From: Sphingomonas sp.
Lineage (GTDB): Bacteria > Pseudomonadota > Alphaproteobacteria > Sphingomonadales > Sphingomonadaceae
NCBI GenBank assembly: GCA_017418975.1
Contig: JAFOMG010000002.1
Span: 170,125 to 234,124, forward strand
Reading direction: 5' to 3'
Length of the DNA stretch: 64,000 bases
Shown piece by piece: positions 56,776 through 64,000 of the stretch. The number at the start of each line of letters is the position of its first letter. Positions within the stretch are counted from its first letter, which is position 1. The position numbers were made by a program, and so were the translations under genes. A model generated the notes under the pieces. That model did not search any database. It was not told where the DNA came from and saw nothing but the letters and a program-made list of their open reading frames with translations.

Positions 56776-58857
56776 CTATCGGACCATGCCGAGGAGCGTG
56801 TCGTACATGTCGTTCGCGGTGGAGATCACGCGCGCGGCCGCCGAATAGCTGTTCTGCAGCACCACCATCTGCGAGAGTTCCTCGTCGATGTTGACGCCCG
56901 CGAAACTGTCGCGGCGATTGATCGCGTCGTCGCGGCGCGCCGTGGCATCCGCCAGCTGGCCCTTGGCCTGGTTCGCATCCAGGCCGATGCGGCCCATCAG
57001 GTTGCTGGCAAAGGCATCGACGGTCGACTTGCCGTCCTTGCCGAGATCGATCGCGCTGCCGAGCTTGTTGACGAAGGCGGTCGCGCCGCGCGTGTCGCCG
57101 GAGCCGAGCGCCTTGGCGCCCACCGCGACGTCCTGCAGCCGGGCGAGGCCGAGCTTGGACGCGTTCGCGAGGATGTCGGGCCGGACCTGCGCGCTGCCGA
57201 GCCCGCTCGACGCGCCGGTGAGGTTCATCATCTGCCCGAAGGAGCGCCCGGTGCCGAGCCGATTGGTCGAATCCGCCGGGATCGAGAGGGTAGCGCCGGC
57301 GACGCTCGCCGCCGGCGCGAAGCGCAGGCGCCCGCTATCGTCCAGCGAGAAGGTGCCGAAATTGGAAAGCGGGCTGCCGTTCAGATCGTTGACGAGATCG
57401 CCGAACGTGCCGCCGGTGGTGGGCGTCAGCGTATAGCTGGTCAGCGCCCGGCCGGAACTGTCCCGCAGCACGATCTGCGTGGTCTCGCCCGTGGCGAAGC
57501 CATGCGGATCGCCGGCCGCGAAACCCGAAGGCACCAGCGAGGAATCGTCGCTGCGGACGAGATCGTTGAGCCCGAAGAATTGCGAGACGCCCTGCCCGGC
57601 GCGCGCGCTGGGCTTGGTCGCATCCTGGCCGATCGCCACGCCATTGCCGGCGCCGTTGGCGACGATGCTGAACTTGCCATTGGCGAAGCTCGCCGTGCCG
57701 GCGCCGCCCAGGCCGGTATTGATCGCGGTGACCATGTCGTCGATCGTCGCGTTCGGGCCGAGCGCGTCGAAATCGATCTTGGTGCTGGCGACCAGCGTGC
57801 CGTCCGCCTTGGTGACCGCGAAGGTCGCGGCGCCGGTGAAGCCCAGGCGATCGCTGCCCGCCATGCCGCTGTTGCGGCCGTTGAGCGCGGCCGGAGGCGG
57901 CACGGTGCTGCCCGCGTTCGACACCGAGTTCAGCGCCTGGGACAGGCCGGTGAACAGCGTGCCGAGCTGCTCGGAAAATGCCGGCAGCGCGCGATCGCGC
58001 AGATCGAGCAATCCGCCCAGCTTGCCGCCGATCGCGGCGGAATCGATCTTGTCGCCGGTGGCCGCGTCGGGTTGGGCGAAGCGGATCTCGATCGGCGGAT
58101 AGGTGGGCTGCGAAGCCCCGCCCGCGCTGGGATAGGAGAGCTGCCGCAGGCGCTTGTCGAGCAGCATCTGGCCATTGGCCGTCTCGATGGTGACGCGGCC
58201 GTCCGCCTGGTCGCGGACGGTGACCTGCATCAGCCCGCTCAGCTCCTCGATCGCGCTCATCCGCTGATCGGCGGCGCCGCCGGCGCTGCGGCCGAGGCCG
58301 GTGGCCTGCGCCACCGTGCCGTTCAGGTCGTAGATGCGCTTGAGCAGCGTGTTGATCTTGTCGACCGAATAGCCGACCTCCGATTCCACGTCGGAGCGCA
58401 GCTGGGACACGTCATTGTCCATCTGCTGCATCGAGCTGATCGCATCCTGCACGTCGTTGGTGAACTGGGCCACCGTCTGCGTGGAGCCCAGCGAGCCCGT
58501 CATCGCCACGGCCGAGGCTGATACCGCGTCGAGGCGCGCCGAGAGGCCGGAAGAGGCCCCGGGCTGCCCGAGCAGCGCCTGCAGGCGGTCGAGATAGTTG
58601 GCGGTCACTTCCGTGCGGCCGTAATCGCCCGCCCGGTTATAGACCGTCGCTTCGAGGAACCGGTCGGCGACGCGGGTGGGCTCGCCCACCACCACGCCGC
58701 TGACCTGGCCCGCGACCACCCCCGTGGTGAGGTTGACGCGCTCGCGCGCATAGCCGGCCACCCCGACATTCGCGATGTTGTTGGAAACCGCGCGGAGGCC
58801 GGCCTGGGCTGCCGCCAGGCCGGACACCGCGGTGCCGAGAATGTCGTTGAGCGCCAT
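56776..58857 (-). CDS. flgK: Hook-filament junction protein FlgK
   Basis: 693 residues. The N-terminal ILGTAVSGLAAAQAGLRAVSNNIANVGVAGYARERV and C-terminal INIDEELSQMVVLQNSYSAAARVISTANDMYDTLLG-like ends (GVNIDEELSQMVVLQ) are the FlgK signature. It is longer than enterobacterial FlgK (about 550 residues), with extra middle domains at ~300-560. It starts 22 bases after flgE. Confidence 0.94.
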   Translation of the reverse strand: MALNDILGTAVSGLAAAQAGLRAVSNNIANVGVAGYARERVNLTTGVVAGQVSGVVVGEPTRVADRFLEATVYNRAGDYGRTEVTANYLDRLQALLGQPGASSGLSARLDAVSASAVAMTGSLGSTQTVAQFTNDVQDAISSMQQMDNDVSQLRSDVESEVGYSVDKINTLLKRIYDLNGTVAQATGLGRSAGGAADQRMSAIEELSGLMQVTVRDQADGRVTIETANGQMLLDKRLRQLSYPSAGGASQPTYPPIEIRFAQPDAATGDKIDSAAIGGKLGGLLDLRDRALPAFSEQLGTLFTGLSQALNSVSNAGSTVPPPAALNGRNSGMAGSDRLGFTGAATFAVTKADGTLVASTKIDFDALGPNATIDDMVTAINTGLGGAGTASFANGKFSIVANGAGNGVAIGQDATKPSARAGQGVSQFFGLNDLVRSDDSSLVPSGFAAGDPHGFATGETTQIVLRDSSGRALTSYTLTPTTGGTFGDLVNDLNGSPLSNFGTFSLDDSGRLRFAPAASVAGATLSIPADSTNRLGTGRSFGQMMNLTGASSGLGSAQVRPDILANASKLGLARLQDVAVGAKALGSGDTRGATAFVNKLGSAIDLGKDGKSTVDAFASNLMGRIGLDANQAKGQLADATARRDDAINRRDSFAGVNIDEELSQMVVLQNSYSAAARVISTANDMYDTLLGMVR

Positions 58858-58879
58858 GTTCCCCTACGTTCTTCTGGCG

Positions 58880-60238
58880 TTAGCGCTTGAGGTCGCTGAC
58901 TTCGCGCAGCATGTCGTCCACCGTCGTGATGATCTTCGACGACGCGCTGTACGCGCGCTGGAAGCGGATCATGTTGGTGAACTCGCCCGCCAGGTCGACC
59001 GTCGAGGCCTCGAGCGAGTTCGCCGCGATGGCACCCGCGCCCAGCTCGCCCGGCTCGTTCAGCGTGAAGCCGCCCGAGAGACGGCTGGCGGTATAGGCGT
59101 TGCCGGACACGCGGGTGAGGCCGTCCGGGTTCTGGAAGGTCGCCAGCGGAAGCTGGAACACCGCGCGGGTGGTGCCGTCGTCGAACACCGCGTTGACGAC
59201 GCCTTCCTTGGTGATCTCGATCTGCGACAGATTGCCCAGCGTGCCGCCATCGGTGTTGCCCGAGATCAGCGAGCTCGGCTGGCCGAACTGGGTGAGGCCG
59301 TCGATCTTGCCGTCGCTGCCCAGCTCCAGCTTGATCGGCACCGAGGCCGCCTGGTTGGAATAGGTGATGTTCAGCGCGCTGTTCAGCCAGCTGCCCGACG
59401 GAAGGTCGAGGCTGCCGTCCGGCTTGAACTTGACGTCGCCGCCCGCGATGAAGCCGCTGGTGCTCTTCACCGCCGGCGTCACGCTGGTGTCCATGATGTC
59501 GCCCGCCGGGCTCGAATAGACTTCGGCCTTCCACGCGTTCGGCCCGGTCTTGATGAAGGCCATGTTCAGCGTGTGCGAACCGCCCTGCTGGTCATAGACG
59601 GTGAACGAGCGCTGGAACTGGTTCTCGGTCTTCGGCGTGAACGTATTGTCCGCGGCGTACTTCGCCAGGTCGCCCTGGGTGTAGCCGGCGGCGGCCGGCG
59701 AGACGTCGGTCGCGGTGTTGAGGTTGATGCGCGCCTGGATGCGCGACGTCGCCGCCGCGGTGCCGGTCAGGTCGCTGACGCGGATCGCCTCCAGGTCGTC
59801 GAGATTGCCGGTGTTGACATATTTGCCCTCGGCATCGAGGCGATAGCCATAGAGGTACAGGCCCGTCGCCGGGTTCTTCAGATAGCCTTCCTCGTCGGCG
59901 CGGAACGAACCGGCGCGGGTGAAGGCGACCTCGCCCTGGCCGCCGGCGGCGGTGCGGGTGACGAAGAAGCCCTTGCCGTCGATGGCGATGTCGGTGCTGT
60001 TGCTCGACGCCTGCATCATGCCCTGCTTCGAGATCATCGCGATCGGCGCGGCGACGACGCCGCCCGCCGAATAGCTCGAACGCGCGCGGCCATCCGTCAC
60101 CATCGTCTTGAACTGGGCTTCGACGCCCTTGTAGCCGATGGTGTTGATGTTGGTGATGTTGTCGGCGACCGCCGCCATCGCGCTCGACTGCGCGTTGAGG
60201 CCCGAGACGCCGGCATAGAGAGCGGAATAGAGGCTCAA
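58880..60238 (-). CDS. flgE: Flagellar hook protein FlgE
   Basis: 452 residues from a TTG with GGGAG upstream. SLYSALYAGVSGLNAQSSAM...NINTIGYKGVEAQFKTMV and the C-terminal FTNMIRFQRAYSASSKIITTVDDMLREV are the hook-protein ends. It heads flgE-flgK-flgL, divergent from flbT. Confidence 0.96.
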   Translation of the reverse strand: MSLYSALYAGVSGLNAQSSAMAAVADNITNINTIGYKGVEAQFKTMVTDGRARSSYSAGGVVAAPIAMISKQGMMQASSNSTDIAIDGKGFFVTRTAAGGQGEVAFTRAGSFRADEEGYLKNPATGLYLYGYRLDAEGKYVNTGNLDDLEAIRVSDLTGTAAATSRIQARINLNTATDVSPAAAGYTQGDLAKYAADNTFTPKTENQFQRSFTVYDQQGGSHTLNMAFIKTGPNAWKAEVYSSPAGDIMDTSVTPAVKSTSGFIAGGDVKFKPDGSLDLPSGSWLNSALNITYSNQAASVPIKLELGSDGKIDGLTQFGQPSSLISGNTDGGTLGNLSQIEITKEGVVNAVFDDGTTRAVFQLPLATFQNPDGLTRVSGNAYTASRLSGGFTLNEPGELGAGAIAANSLEASTVDLAGEFTNMIRFQRAYSASSKIITTVDDMLREVSDLKR

Positions 60239-60287
60239 GACGTTAACTCCCGTCGATGCCCACGGAACGCGCGCGGGCCACGCCTCA

Positions 60288-60295
60288 ATTGTAGG
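60288..60295 (-). promoter_or_regulatory. -10-like box CCTACAAT of flgE-flgK-flgL
   Basis: CATCCTACAATTGAGG on the minus strand, 50 bases before the flgE start. The ftr-like site at 60342-60354 is about 57 bp further upstream. Confidence 0.55.
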
Positions 60296-60341
60296 ATGAG
60301 CGAAGCGAAGACCCAAAGCGGGGCGCAATAAGATGATGCTG

Positions 60342-60354
60342 GGCAAAAATTGCC
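60342..60354. promoter_or_regulatory. ftr-like palindrome between flgE and flbT
   Basis: GGCAAAAATTGCC, perfect GGCAA/TTGCC arms. Its centre is 40.5 bp upstream of the flbT -10 centre. Confidence 0.65.
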
Positions 60355-60383
60355 GGGTGCGGCGCCGGCGATGCGAAAGGCAT

Positions 60384-60391
60384 CCTATAAT
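60384..60391 (+). promoter_or_regulatory. -10-like box CCTATAAT of flbT-fliI-fliJ
   Basis: CATCCTATAATGCAGCC, 31 bases before the flbT ATG. Confidence 0.6.
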
Positions 60392-60421
60392 GCAGCCAGA
60401 CGAACGAAAGGCTGTTCCCCA

Positions 60422-60814
60422 ATGCTCCGCATCACCCTTCGCGACGGCGAGAAGGCGATCGTCAACGGCGCGGTGATCCGCGCGGTCGGCCGCACCCAGA
60501 TCGCCGTGGAGAATCAGGTGTCGATCCTGCGCGGGCGCGAGATCATGCGCCCCGAGGAAGCGACCACGCCGGCACGCCAGCTCTATTTCGCCGCGATGCT
60601 CGCCTATATCGATCCGGCGAACCGCGACGGCCACCACGACATCGTGGTCGGGCTGGTCGGCGCGCTGGTCGTCGCGCTCGCGGCACCGGAAGCCAAGTCG
60701 GCCTGTATCCGCTTCGCCGGCGAGATCGCCCAGGGCGAATATTACAAGGCACTGGCCAGCGCGCGCGAAGTGATCGCGTTCGAGGACGCCCTCGCCGCCC
60801 CGCAGGCGGCCTGA
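60422..60814 (+). CDS. flbT: Flagellin synthesis repressor FlbT
   Basis: 130 residues. LRITLRDGEKAIVNGAVIRAVGRTQIAVENQ and ILRGREIMRPEEATTPARQLYFAAMLAYI are diagnostic of FlbT. In Caulobacter FlbT binds the 5' leader of flagellin mRNA and represses translation until the hook is complete; the ~95-base leader of fliC here would offer a target. Its partner flaF is at 8424. It starts the flbT-fliI-fliJ-transglycosylase operon. Confidence 0.93.
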   Translation: MLRITLRDGEKAIVNGAVIRAVGRTQIAVENQVSILRGREIMRPEEATTPARQLYFAAMLAYIDPANRDGHHDIVVGLVGALVVALAAPEAKSACIRFAGEIAQGEYYKALASAREVIAFEDALAAPQAA

Positions 60815-60824
60815 GGGCCACAAG

Positions 60825-62162
60825 GTGCAGACGCTCGCCAGCGCAGCGCGCGCGATCCGGGACATGACGCCCGATCGCCGCTTCGGCCGCGTCGTCGCGG
60901 TGCGCGGCGCGCTGATCGAAGTGGAAGGGCTCGCCGGCGCCGCGCAGATCGGCAGCCGCATCGAGATCGCCGCGCCGGGCGGCATCGTCCAGGCGGAAGT
61001 GACCGCGCTCGACCGCGAAGTCGCGCTGTGCCTGCCCTTTGTCGATCCGCAGGGCGTGGGCCTGGGCGCGCGCGCCGAGCTCGGCGCCGGCCAGTTCAGC
61101 GTCCGCCCCTCCCAGGCCTGGCTCGGCCGGATGGTCGACGGGCTCGGCCGCCCGGTCGACGGGCTCGGCCCGCTTCCCAACGGCGCCGATCCGCAGCCGA
61201 TCAAGGCGCCGCCCCCCGCCGCCGCCAACCGCGCCCGGGTGGGCGAGCGGATCGAGACCGGGGTGCGGACGCTCGACCTGTTCGTGCCGCTGTGCCGCGG
61301 CCAGCGGCTCGGCCTGTTCGCGGGCTCGGGCGTTGGCAAGTCGGTGCTGCTCTCGATGCTGGCGCGCTGGACCCAGTGCGACGTTGCCGTCATCGGCCTG
61401 ATCGGCGAGCGCGGCCGCGAAGTGCAGGAATTCATCGAGGACGATCTGGGTCCCGAGGGCATGGCCCGCTCGGTCGTCGTCGTCGCCACCTCGGACGAGC
61501 CCGCGCTGATGCGCCGCCAGGCCGCCTGGACCACCCTCGCCGTCGCCGAGCATTTCCGCGACCAGGGGCTCAACGTGCTGTGCCTGATGGACTCGGTCAC
61601 CCGCTTCGCCATGGCGCAGCGCGAGATCGGCCTGGCCAGCGGCGAGCCGCCGGCGACCAAGGGCTATACCCCCACCGTCTTCGCCGAGCTGCCCCGCCTG
61701 CTCGAGCGCGCCGGCCCCGGCGCGCCGGGCAAGGGCATGATCACCGGGCTGTTCACCGTGCTGGTCGATGGCGACGACCATAACGAGCCGGTCGCCGACG
61801 CGGTGCGCGGCATCCTCGACGGCCATGTGGTGATGCGCCGCACGATCGCCGAGCGCGGCCGCTATCCGGCGATCGACATCCTCAAATCGGTCTCGCGCAC
61901 CCTGCCCCATTGCATGGACGACGCGCAGAACGACATCCGGGTCGGCGCGCGCAAGCTGCTGTCCACCTATTCCGACATGGAGGAGATGGTACGGCTCGGC
62001 GCGTACAAGGCGGGCTCCTCGCCCGAGGTGGACCGCGCGGTGGCGCTCGCCCCGCAGATCGAGGCGATGCTCAACCAGGGCAAGAACGACCAGGGCAATG
62101 CCGATGCCGCCTTCGCCGCGCTCGGCGAGATCGTCGCGCTCAGCATGGAGATGGACGAGTGA
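60825..62162 (+). CDS. fliI: Flagellar export ATPase FliI
   Basis: 445 residues from a GTG. Walker A AGSGVGKSVLL, VIGLIGERGREVQEFIED, LCLMDSVTRFAMAQREIGLASGEPP (Walker B region) and GLFTVLVDGDDHNEPVAD are FliI/F1-type motifs. It energises unfolding of export substrates with FliH and FliJ. Confidence 0.96.
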   Translation: MQTLASAARAIRDMTPDRRFGRVVAVRGALIEVEGLAGAAQIGSRIEIAAPGGIVQAEVTALDREVALCLPFVDPQGVGLGARAELGAGQFSVRPSQAWLGRMVDGLGRPVDGLGPLPNGADPQPIKAPPPAAANRARVGERIETGVRTLDLFVPLCRGQRLGLFAGSGVGKSVLLSMLARWTQCDVAVIGLIGERGREVQEFIEDDLGPEGMARSVVVVATSDEPALMRRQAAWTTLAVAEHFRDQGLNVLCLMDSVTRFAMAQREIGLASGEPPATKGYTPTVFAELPRLLERAGPGAPGKGMITGLFTVLVDGDDHNEPVADAVRGILDGHVVMRRTIAERGRYPAIDILKSVSRTLPHCMDDAQNDIRVGARKLLSTYSDMEEMVRLGAYKAGSSPEVDRAVALAPQIEAMLNQGKNDQGNADAAFAALGEIVALSMEMDE

Positions 62163-62584
62163 CCCCGTTCGACACCGCCCTGCGCGTCCAGCGCCGCGAG
62201 GTCGACACGGTGAAGGTGTCGATCAGCGTCGAGATCGAGACGATCGCCGCGCTCAACCATCAGGCGCATGCGCATGATGCCCGGATGCGCGAGGAGCGCG
62301 CGCTCGCCGCCAGCGTGCCCGTTGCCAGCGACGCCTGGCGGCTGCGGATGAAGGTGGAGCGCGCGCGGCTCGACCAGCAGGCGCAGCTGGCCACCATGCG
62401 GCTGACCCATCTGCGTGCCCAGGCCGTGGAAGCCTATGGCACGATGCGCGCCATCGAAGGCGCGGCCGATCGTTTCAAGGACGAAGCCGAGCGCGCCGCC
62501 GCCGGGGCCGAGCAGGCGATGATCGACGATATCGCCGCCGCGAAGCTGGTCGTCGCGCGCCGCAACGCGGAGCGCAGCGCATGA
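62159..62584 (+). CDS. fliJ: FliJ-like export stalk protein
   Basis: 141 residues from a GTG overlapping the fliI stop (GTGA). It is two long coiled-coil helices, e.g. VEIETIAALNHQAHAHDARMREERA and LRMKVERARLDQQAQLATMRLTHLRAQ, as in FliJ. Sequence conservation in this family is weak; the position after fliI supports the call. Confidence 0.75.
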   Translation: MTPFDTALRVQRREVDTVKVSISVEIETIAALNHQAHAHDARMREERALAASVPVASDAWRLRMKVERARLDQQAQLATMRLTHLRAQAVEAYGTMRAIEGAADRFKDEAERAAAGAEQAMIDDIAAAKLVVARRNAERSA

Positions 62585-63633
62585 TCCCGCGCGCCGACCT
62601 CTCCCAGCTCAGCCCCGCCAACCGCGCCAAGGTGATCTACACCGAAGCGCAGACCGAGCTCGCCAGCCGCTTGTGGCGCGCCGCGCTCGGCGACGGCGAA
62701 CGCGACGACCGCAAGGGCAACGGCATCGGCCAGAACGGCCTGAGCGGCGATTCGCTGCTCGACCTGCTCGGCGGCCGGATCGGCGGCCAGGCGAACGGCG
62801 TGCAGGGCTGCAATTGCGGTTGCGCCTGTGCCTGCCACCGCAAGGCCGCCGCCAAGGACTTTGCCGACAATTGCATCGAGGATCTGCGCGGCGCGATCGG
62901 CGACACCGCCGAACAACGCAGCCGCGCCATGGCCGCGGCGATGGGCACCGAGGCTACCGTCTCCGTCGCCAGCGGAGCAGTGGCATCGGGCCTCGCGCTC
63001 GGCGCCAATACCCGCTTCGCGCCCGCCTTCGCCATGGCCGAGGCGCGCACCGGCATTCCGGCGACCGCGCTCGCCGCGATCGTCGACGCCGAGGCCGCCA
63101 AGGGGCATGACGGCAGCTGGAACACCATGTCGCGCAATCCCCGTTCGAGCGCGGCCGGGCTCGGGCAGTTCCTGAGCGGCACCTGGGAGCATCTCGCCGA
63201 GATTTCGGGCACCTGGCTCAACCAGTTCGCCGCCGAGCGCGGCTGGCTCGACGGGCGCGGCCAGGTGCTGCCCGGCGCGCGCAGCGAGCTGCTGGCGCTG
63301 CGCTATGACGGCCAGGCCTCGATCCTGGGCATCGCCGATCTCGCCAAGGTCAATCTTTCGCGGCTCGAGCAATCGGGCATCCGCGTGCACACCGACGCGG
63401 AGACCCTGGCGAAGTCGGCCTATCTCACCCATCATCTGGGGCTCGGCGACGCGAAGAAGTTCCTTGCGGGCGGCATCGATCCGGGCCGCGCTCGCATGCT
63501 GCTGGCCGCCCAGATCGGCGGCGGCGCGGCCGATCAGCGAATCGCCGCGGCCGGCAACGCCACCCAGGCGCACCGCCAATGGCTGCTCGGATTCATCGAT
63601 CGTCGAATCCGTCCGGAACAATTCGCCGGCTAA
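62581..63633 (+). CDS. Flagellar lytic transglycosylase-like protein with Cys cluster
   Basis: 350 residues, four-base overlap with fliJ. About residues 150-220 form a lysozyme-like/SLT domain: AEARTGIPATALAAIVDAEAA with a candidate catalytic Glu, then RNPRSSAAGLGQFLSGTWEHLAE. Residues 77-86 read CNCGCACACH, five Cys at alternate positions plus a His, unusual for a cell-wall enzyme. No signal peptide is visible, so export may be through the flagellar gate. It probably clears peptidoglycan for the rod, replacing the missing muramidase domain of FlgJ. Confidence 0.75.
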   Translation: MIPRADLSQLSPANRAKVIYTEAQTELASRLWRAALGDGERDDRKGNGIGQNGLSGDSLLDLLGGRIGGQANGVQGCNCGCACACHRKAAAKDFADNCIEDLRGAIGDTAEQRSRAMAAAMGTEATVSVASGAVASGLALGANTRFAPAFAMAEARTGIPATALAAIVDAEAAKGHDGSWNTMSRNPRSSAAGLGQFLSGTWEHLAEISGTWLNQFAAERGWLDGRGQVLPGARSELLALRYDGQASILGIADLAKVNLSRLEQSGIRVHTDAETLAKSAYLTHHLGLGDAKKFLAGGIDPGRARMLLAAQIGGGAADQRIAAAGNATQAHRQWLLGFIDRRIRPEQFAG

Positions 63634-63643
63634 ATTATTTTAT

Positions 63644-63651
63644 CCTATAAT
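63644..63651 (+). promoter_or_regulatory. -10-like box CCTATAAT upstream of the last gene
   Basis: TATCCTATAATGATGG, directly after the transglycosylase gene and ~210 bases before the final start codon. The spacer between is AT-rich and otherwise empty; it holds TTAAGGGTTCTGTTAA, a near miss of a CtrA site (N8 rather than N7). Confidence 0.45.
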
Positions 63652-63859
63652 GATGGGATCGGCGGCCTTTCAGGCGCCGAATTCCATAAATATCACACCA
63701 TTTCCGTATTTTATGCGGATAATCGCGCTGCGCCGAAAAATCGACACTGGTAGGACTACATATAGGATTTTAAGGGTTCTGTTAAAGGATTAGAAGCCAT
63801 GTTGCCCCTGTGAACGGCAGCCGAGACCCGGCGGGCCCGGACGAAACAGGGGATACGCA

Positions 63860-64000
63860 ATGTCGAAGATCACGATCGCGCTGGAAGCAGCGGTGGCCAC
63901 CGTCATCGAGAATACGCCGAAGGACGGCGCCGCTCGCACCAACCGCCAGCGCGTCTATGTCGACCGCGCCTTTGCCCAGATCCTCAAGCTGATCGCCCCG
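63860..64000 (+). CDS. Unidentified protein, N-terminal 47 residues only
   Basis: The ATG at 63860 follows GGGGATACGC, and the frame stays open to the window end. The segment includes RTNRQRVYVDRAFAQILKLIAP, basic and helical. From memory this resembles the N-terminus of small sigma-70-like proteins of sphingomonads, but 47 residues are too few to decide. If so, it would be a candidate for the factor reading the shared boxes. It has its own flagellar-type box upstream. Confidence 0.45.
   Translation, partial: MSKITIALEAAVATVIENTPKDGAARTNRQRVYVDRAFAQILKLIAP

Noticed and set aside
36938-60391. sigma-54 -24/-12 promoters for hook and ring genes
   Set aside because: No TGGCAC-N5-TTGC-like sequence was found at appropriate positions; isolated GG/GC pairs are expected by chance at this GC content.
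63748-63800. CtrA site TTAA-N-TTAA before the last gene
   Set aside because: The spacing is eight bases instead of seven, so it does not fit the consensus.

Overview
This GC-rich window comes from an alphaproteobacterium, most likely a sphingomonad (Sphingomonas or a close relative). The evidence is the combination of the alphaproteobacterial flagellar regulators FlaF, FlbT, FliX and an FlbD-type protein, the methyl-accepting chemotaxis protein type with C-terminal W-x-x-F pentapeptides, and families of GC-rich interspersed palindromic repeats. Almost the whole window is one flagellar and chemotaxis island, with a few unrelated genes between its operons.

Layout. 1-932 (minus): truncated alginate-export-like porin. 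1127-5197: tandem chemoreceptor genes preceded by the remnant of another copy. 5270-8189: serine hydrolase, azlDC and an Lrp-type regulator, not obviously flagellar. 8424-8786: flaF, divergent from a HAD-domain/methyltransferase pair that probably modifies flagellin or another surface structure. 12198-20888: tightly overlapping operon motA-STAS-cheY-cheA-cheW-cheR-cheB-cheY-cheD-unknown-motB-fliL-like, then a two-domain PilZ protein. 22135-23625 (minus): fliN-fliO-fliP, divergent from flgC-fliE-fliQ-fliR-flhB (23742-26727). 26759-28529 (minus): fadL-like and DUF2147 genes. fliX (minus) is divergent from flgI-flgJ-flgN. A DUF559 nuclease cassette follows. Then flgB and a large beta-propeller-like flagellar protein (minus) are divergent from fliG-fliH, fliF-fliN-flbD and flhA. 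Next come fliK-flgD, a strong small-RNA candidate, two unknown genes, flagellin fliC, and flgF-flgG-flgA-flgH (minus). These are divergent from fliL-fliM-DUF6468-motE. Then a FliL-like gene is divergent from a small membrane protein plus a TPR protein. flgE-flgK-flgL (minus) is divergent from flbT-fliI-fliJ-transglycosylase. The window ends in an unidentified partial gene.

How it works together. The window encodes nearly all of the basal body, C-ring, export gate, rod, rings, hook, hook-filament junction, one flagellin, the stator and a full adaptation-type chemotaxis pathway. Missing are fliD, fliS, flhF/flhG and fliA.

Regulation looks unusual. About twenty intergenic sites carry the same box, CCTATAAT or CTCTATAAT, upstream of flagellar operons, without a clear -35, a FliA-type or a sigma-54 -24/-12 sequence. 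Several of these have a palindrome close to the Caulobacter ftr site of FlbD (GGCAAWWWTTGCC), often about 41 bp upstream of the box. The FlbD homologue encoded here has lost features needed for sigma-54 activation: GAFTGA reads GAFPGA, and the Walker B Asp is Arg. I infer that the FlbD/ftr circuit has been rewired to a sigma-70-type promoter. Three divergent operon pairs share a quasi-symmetric CTATAATAG box that could start transcription both ways.
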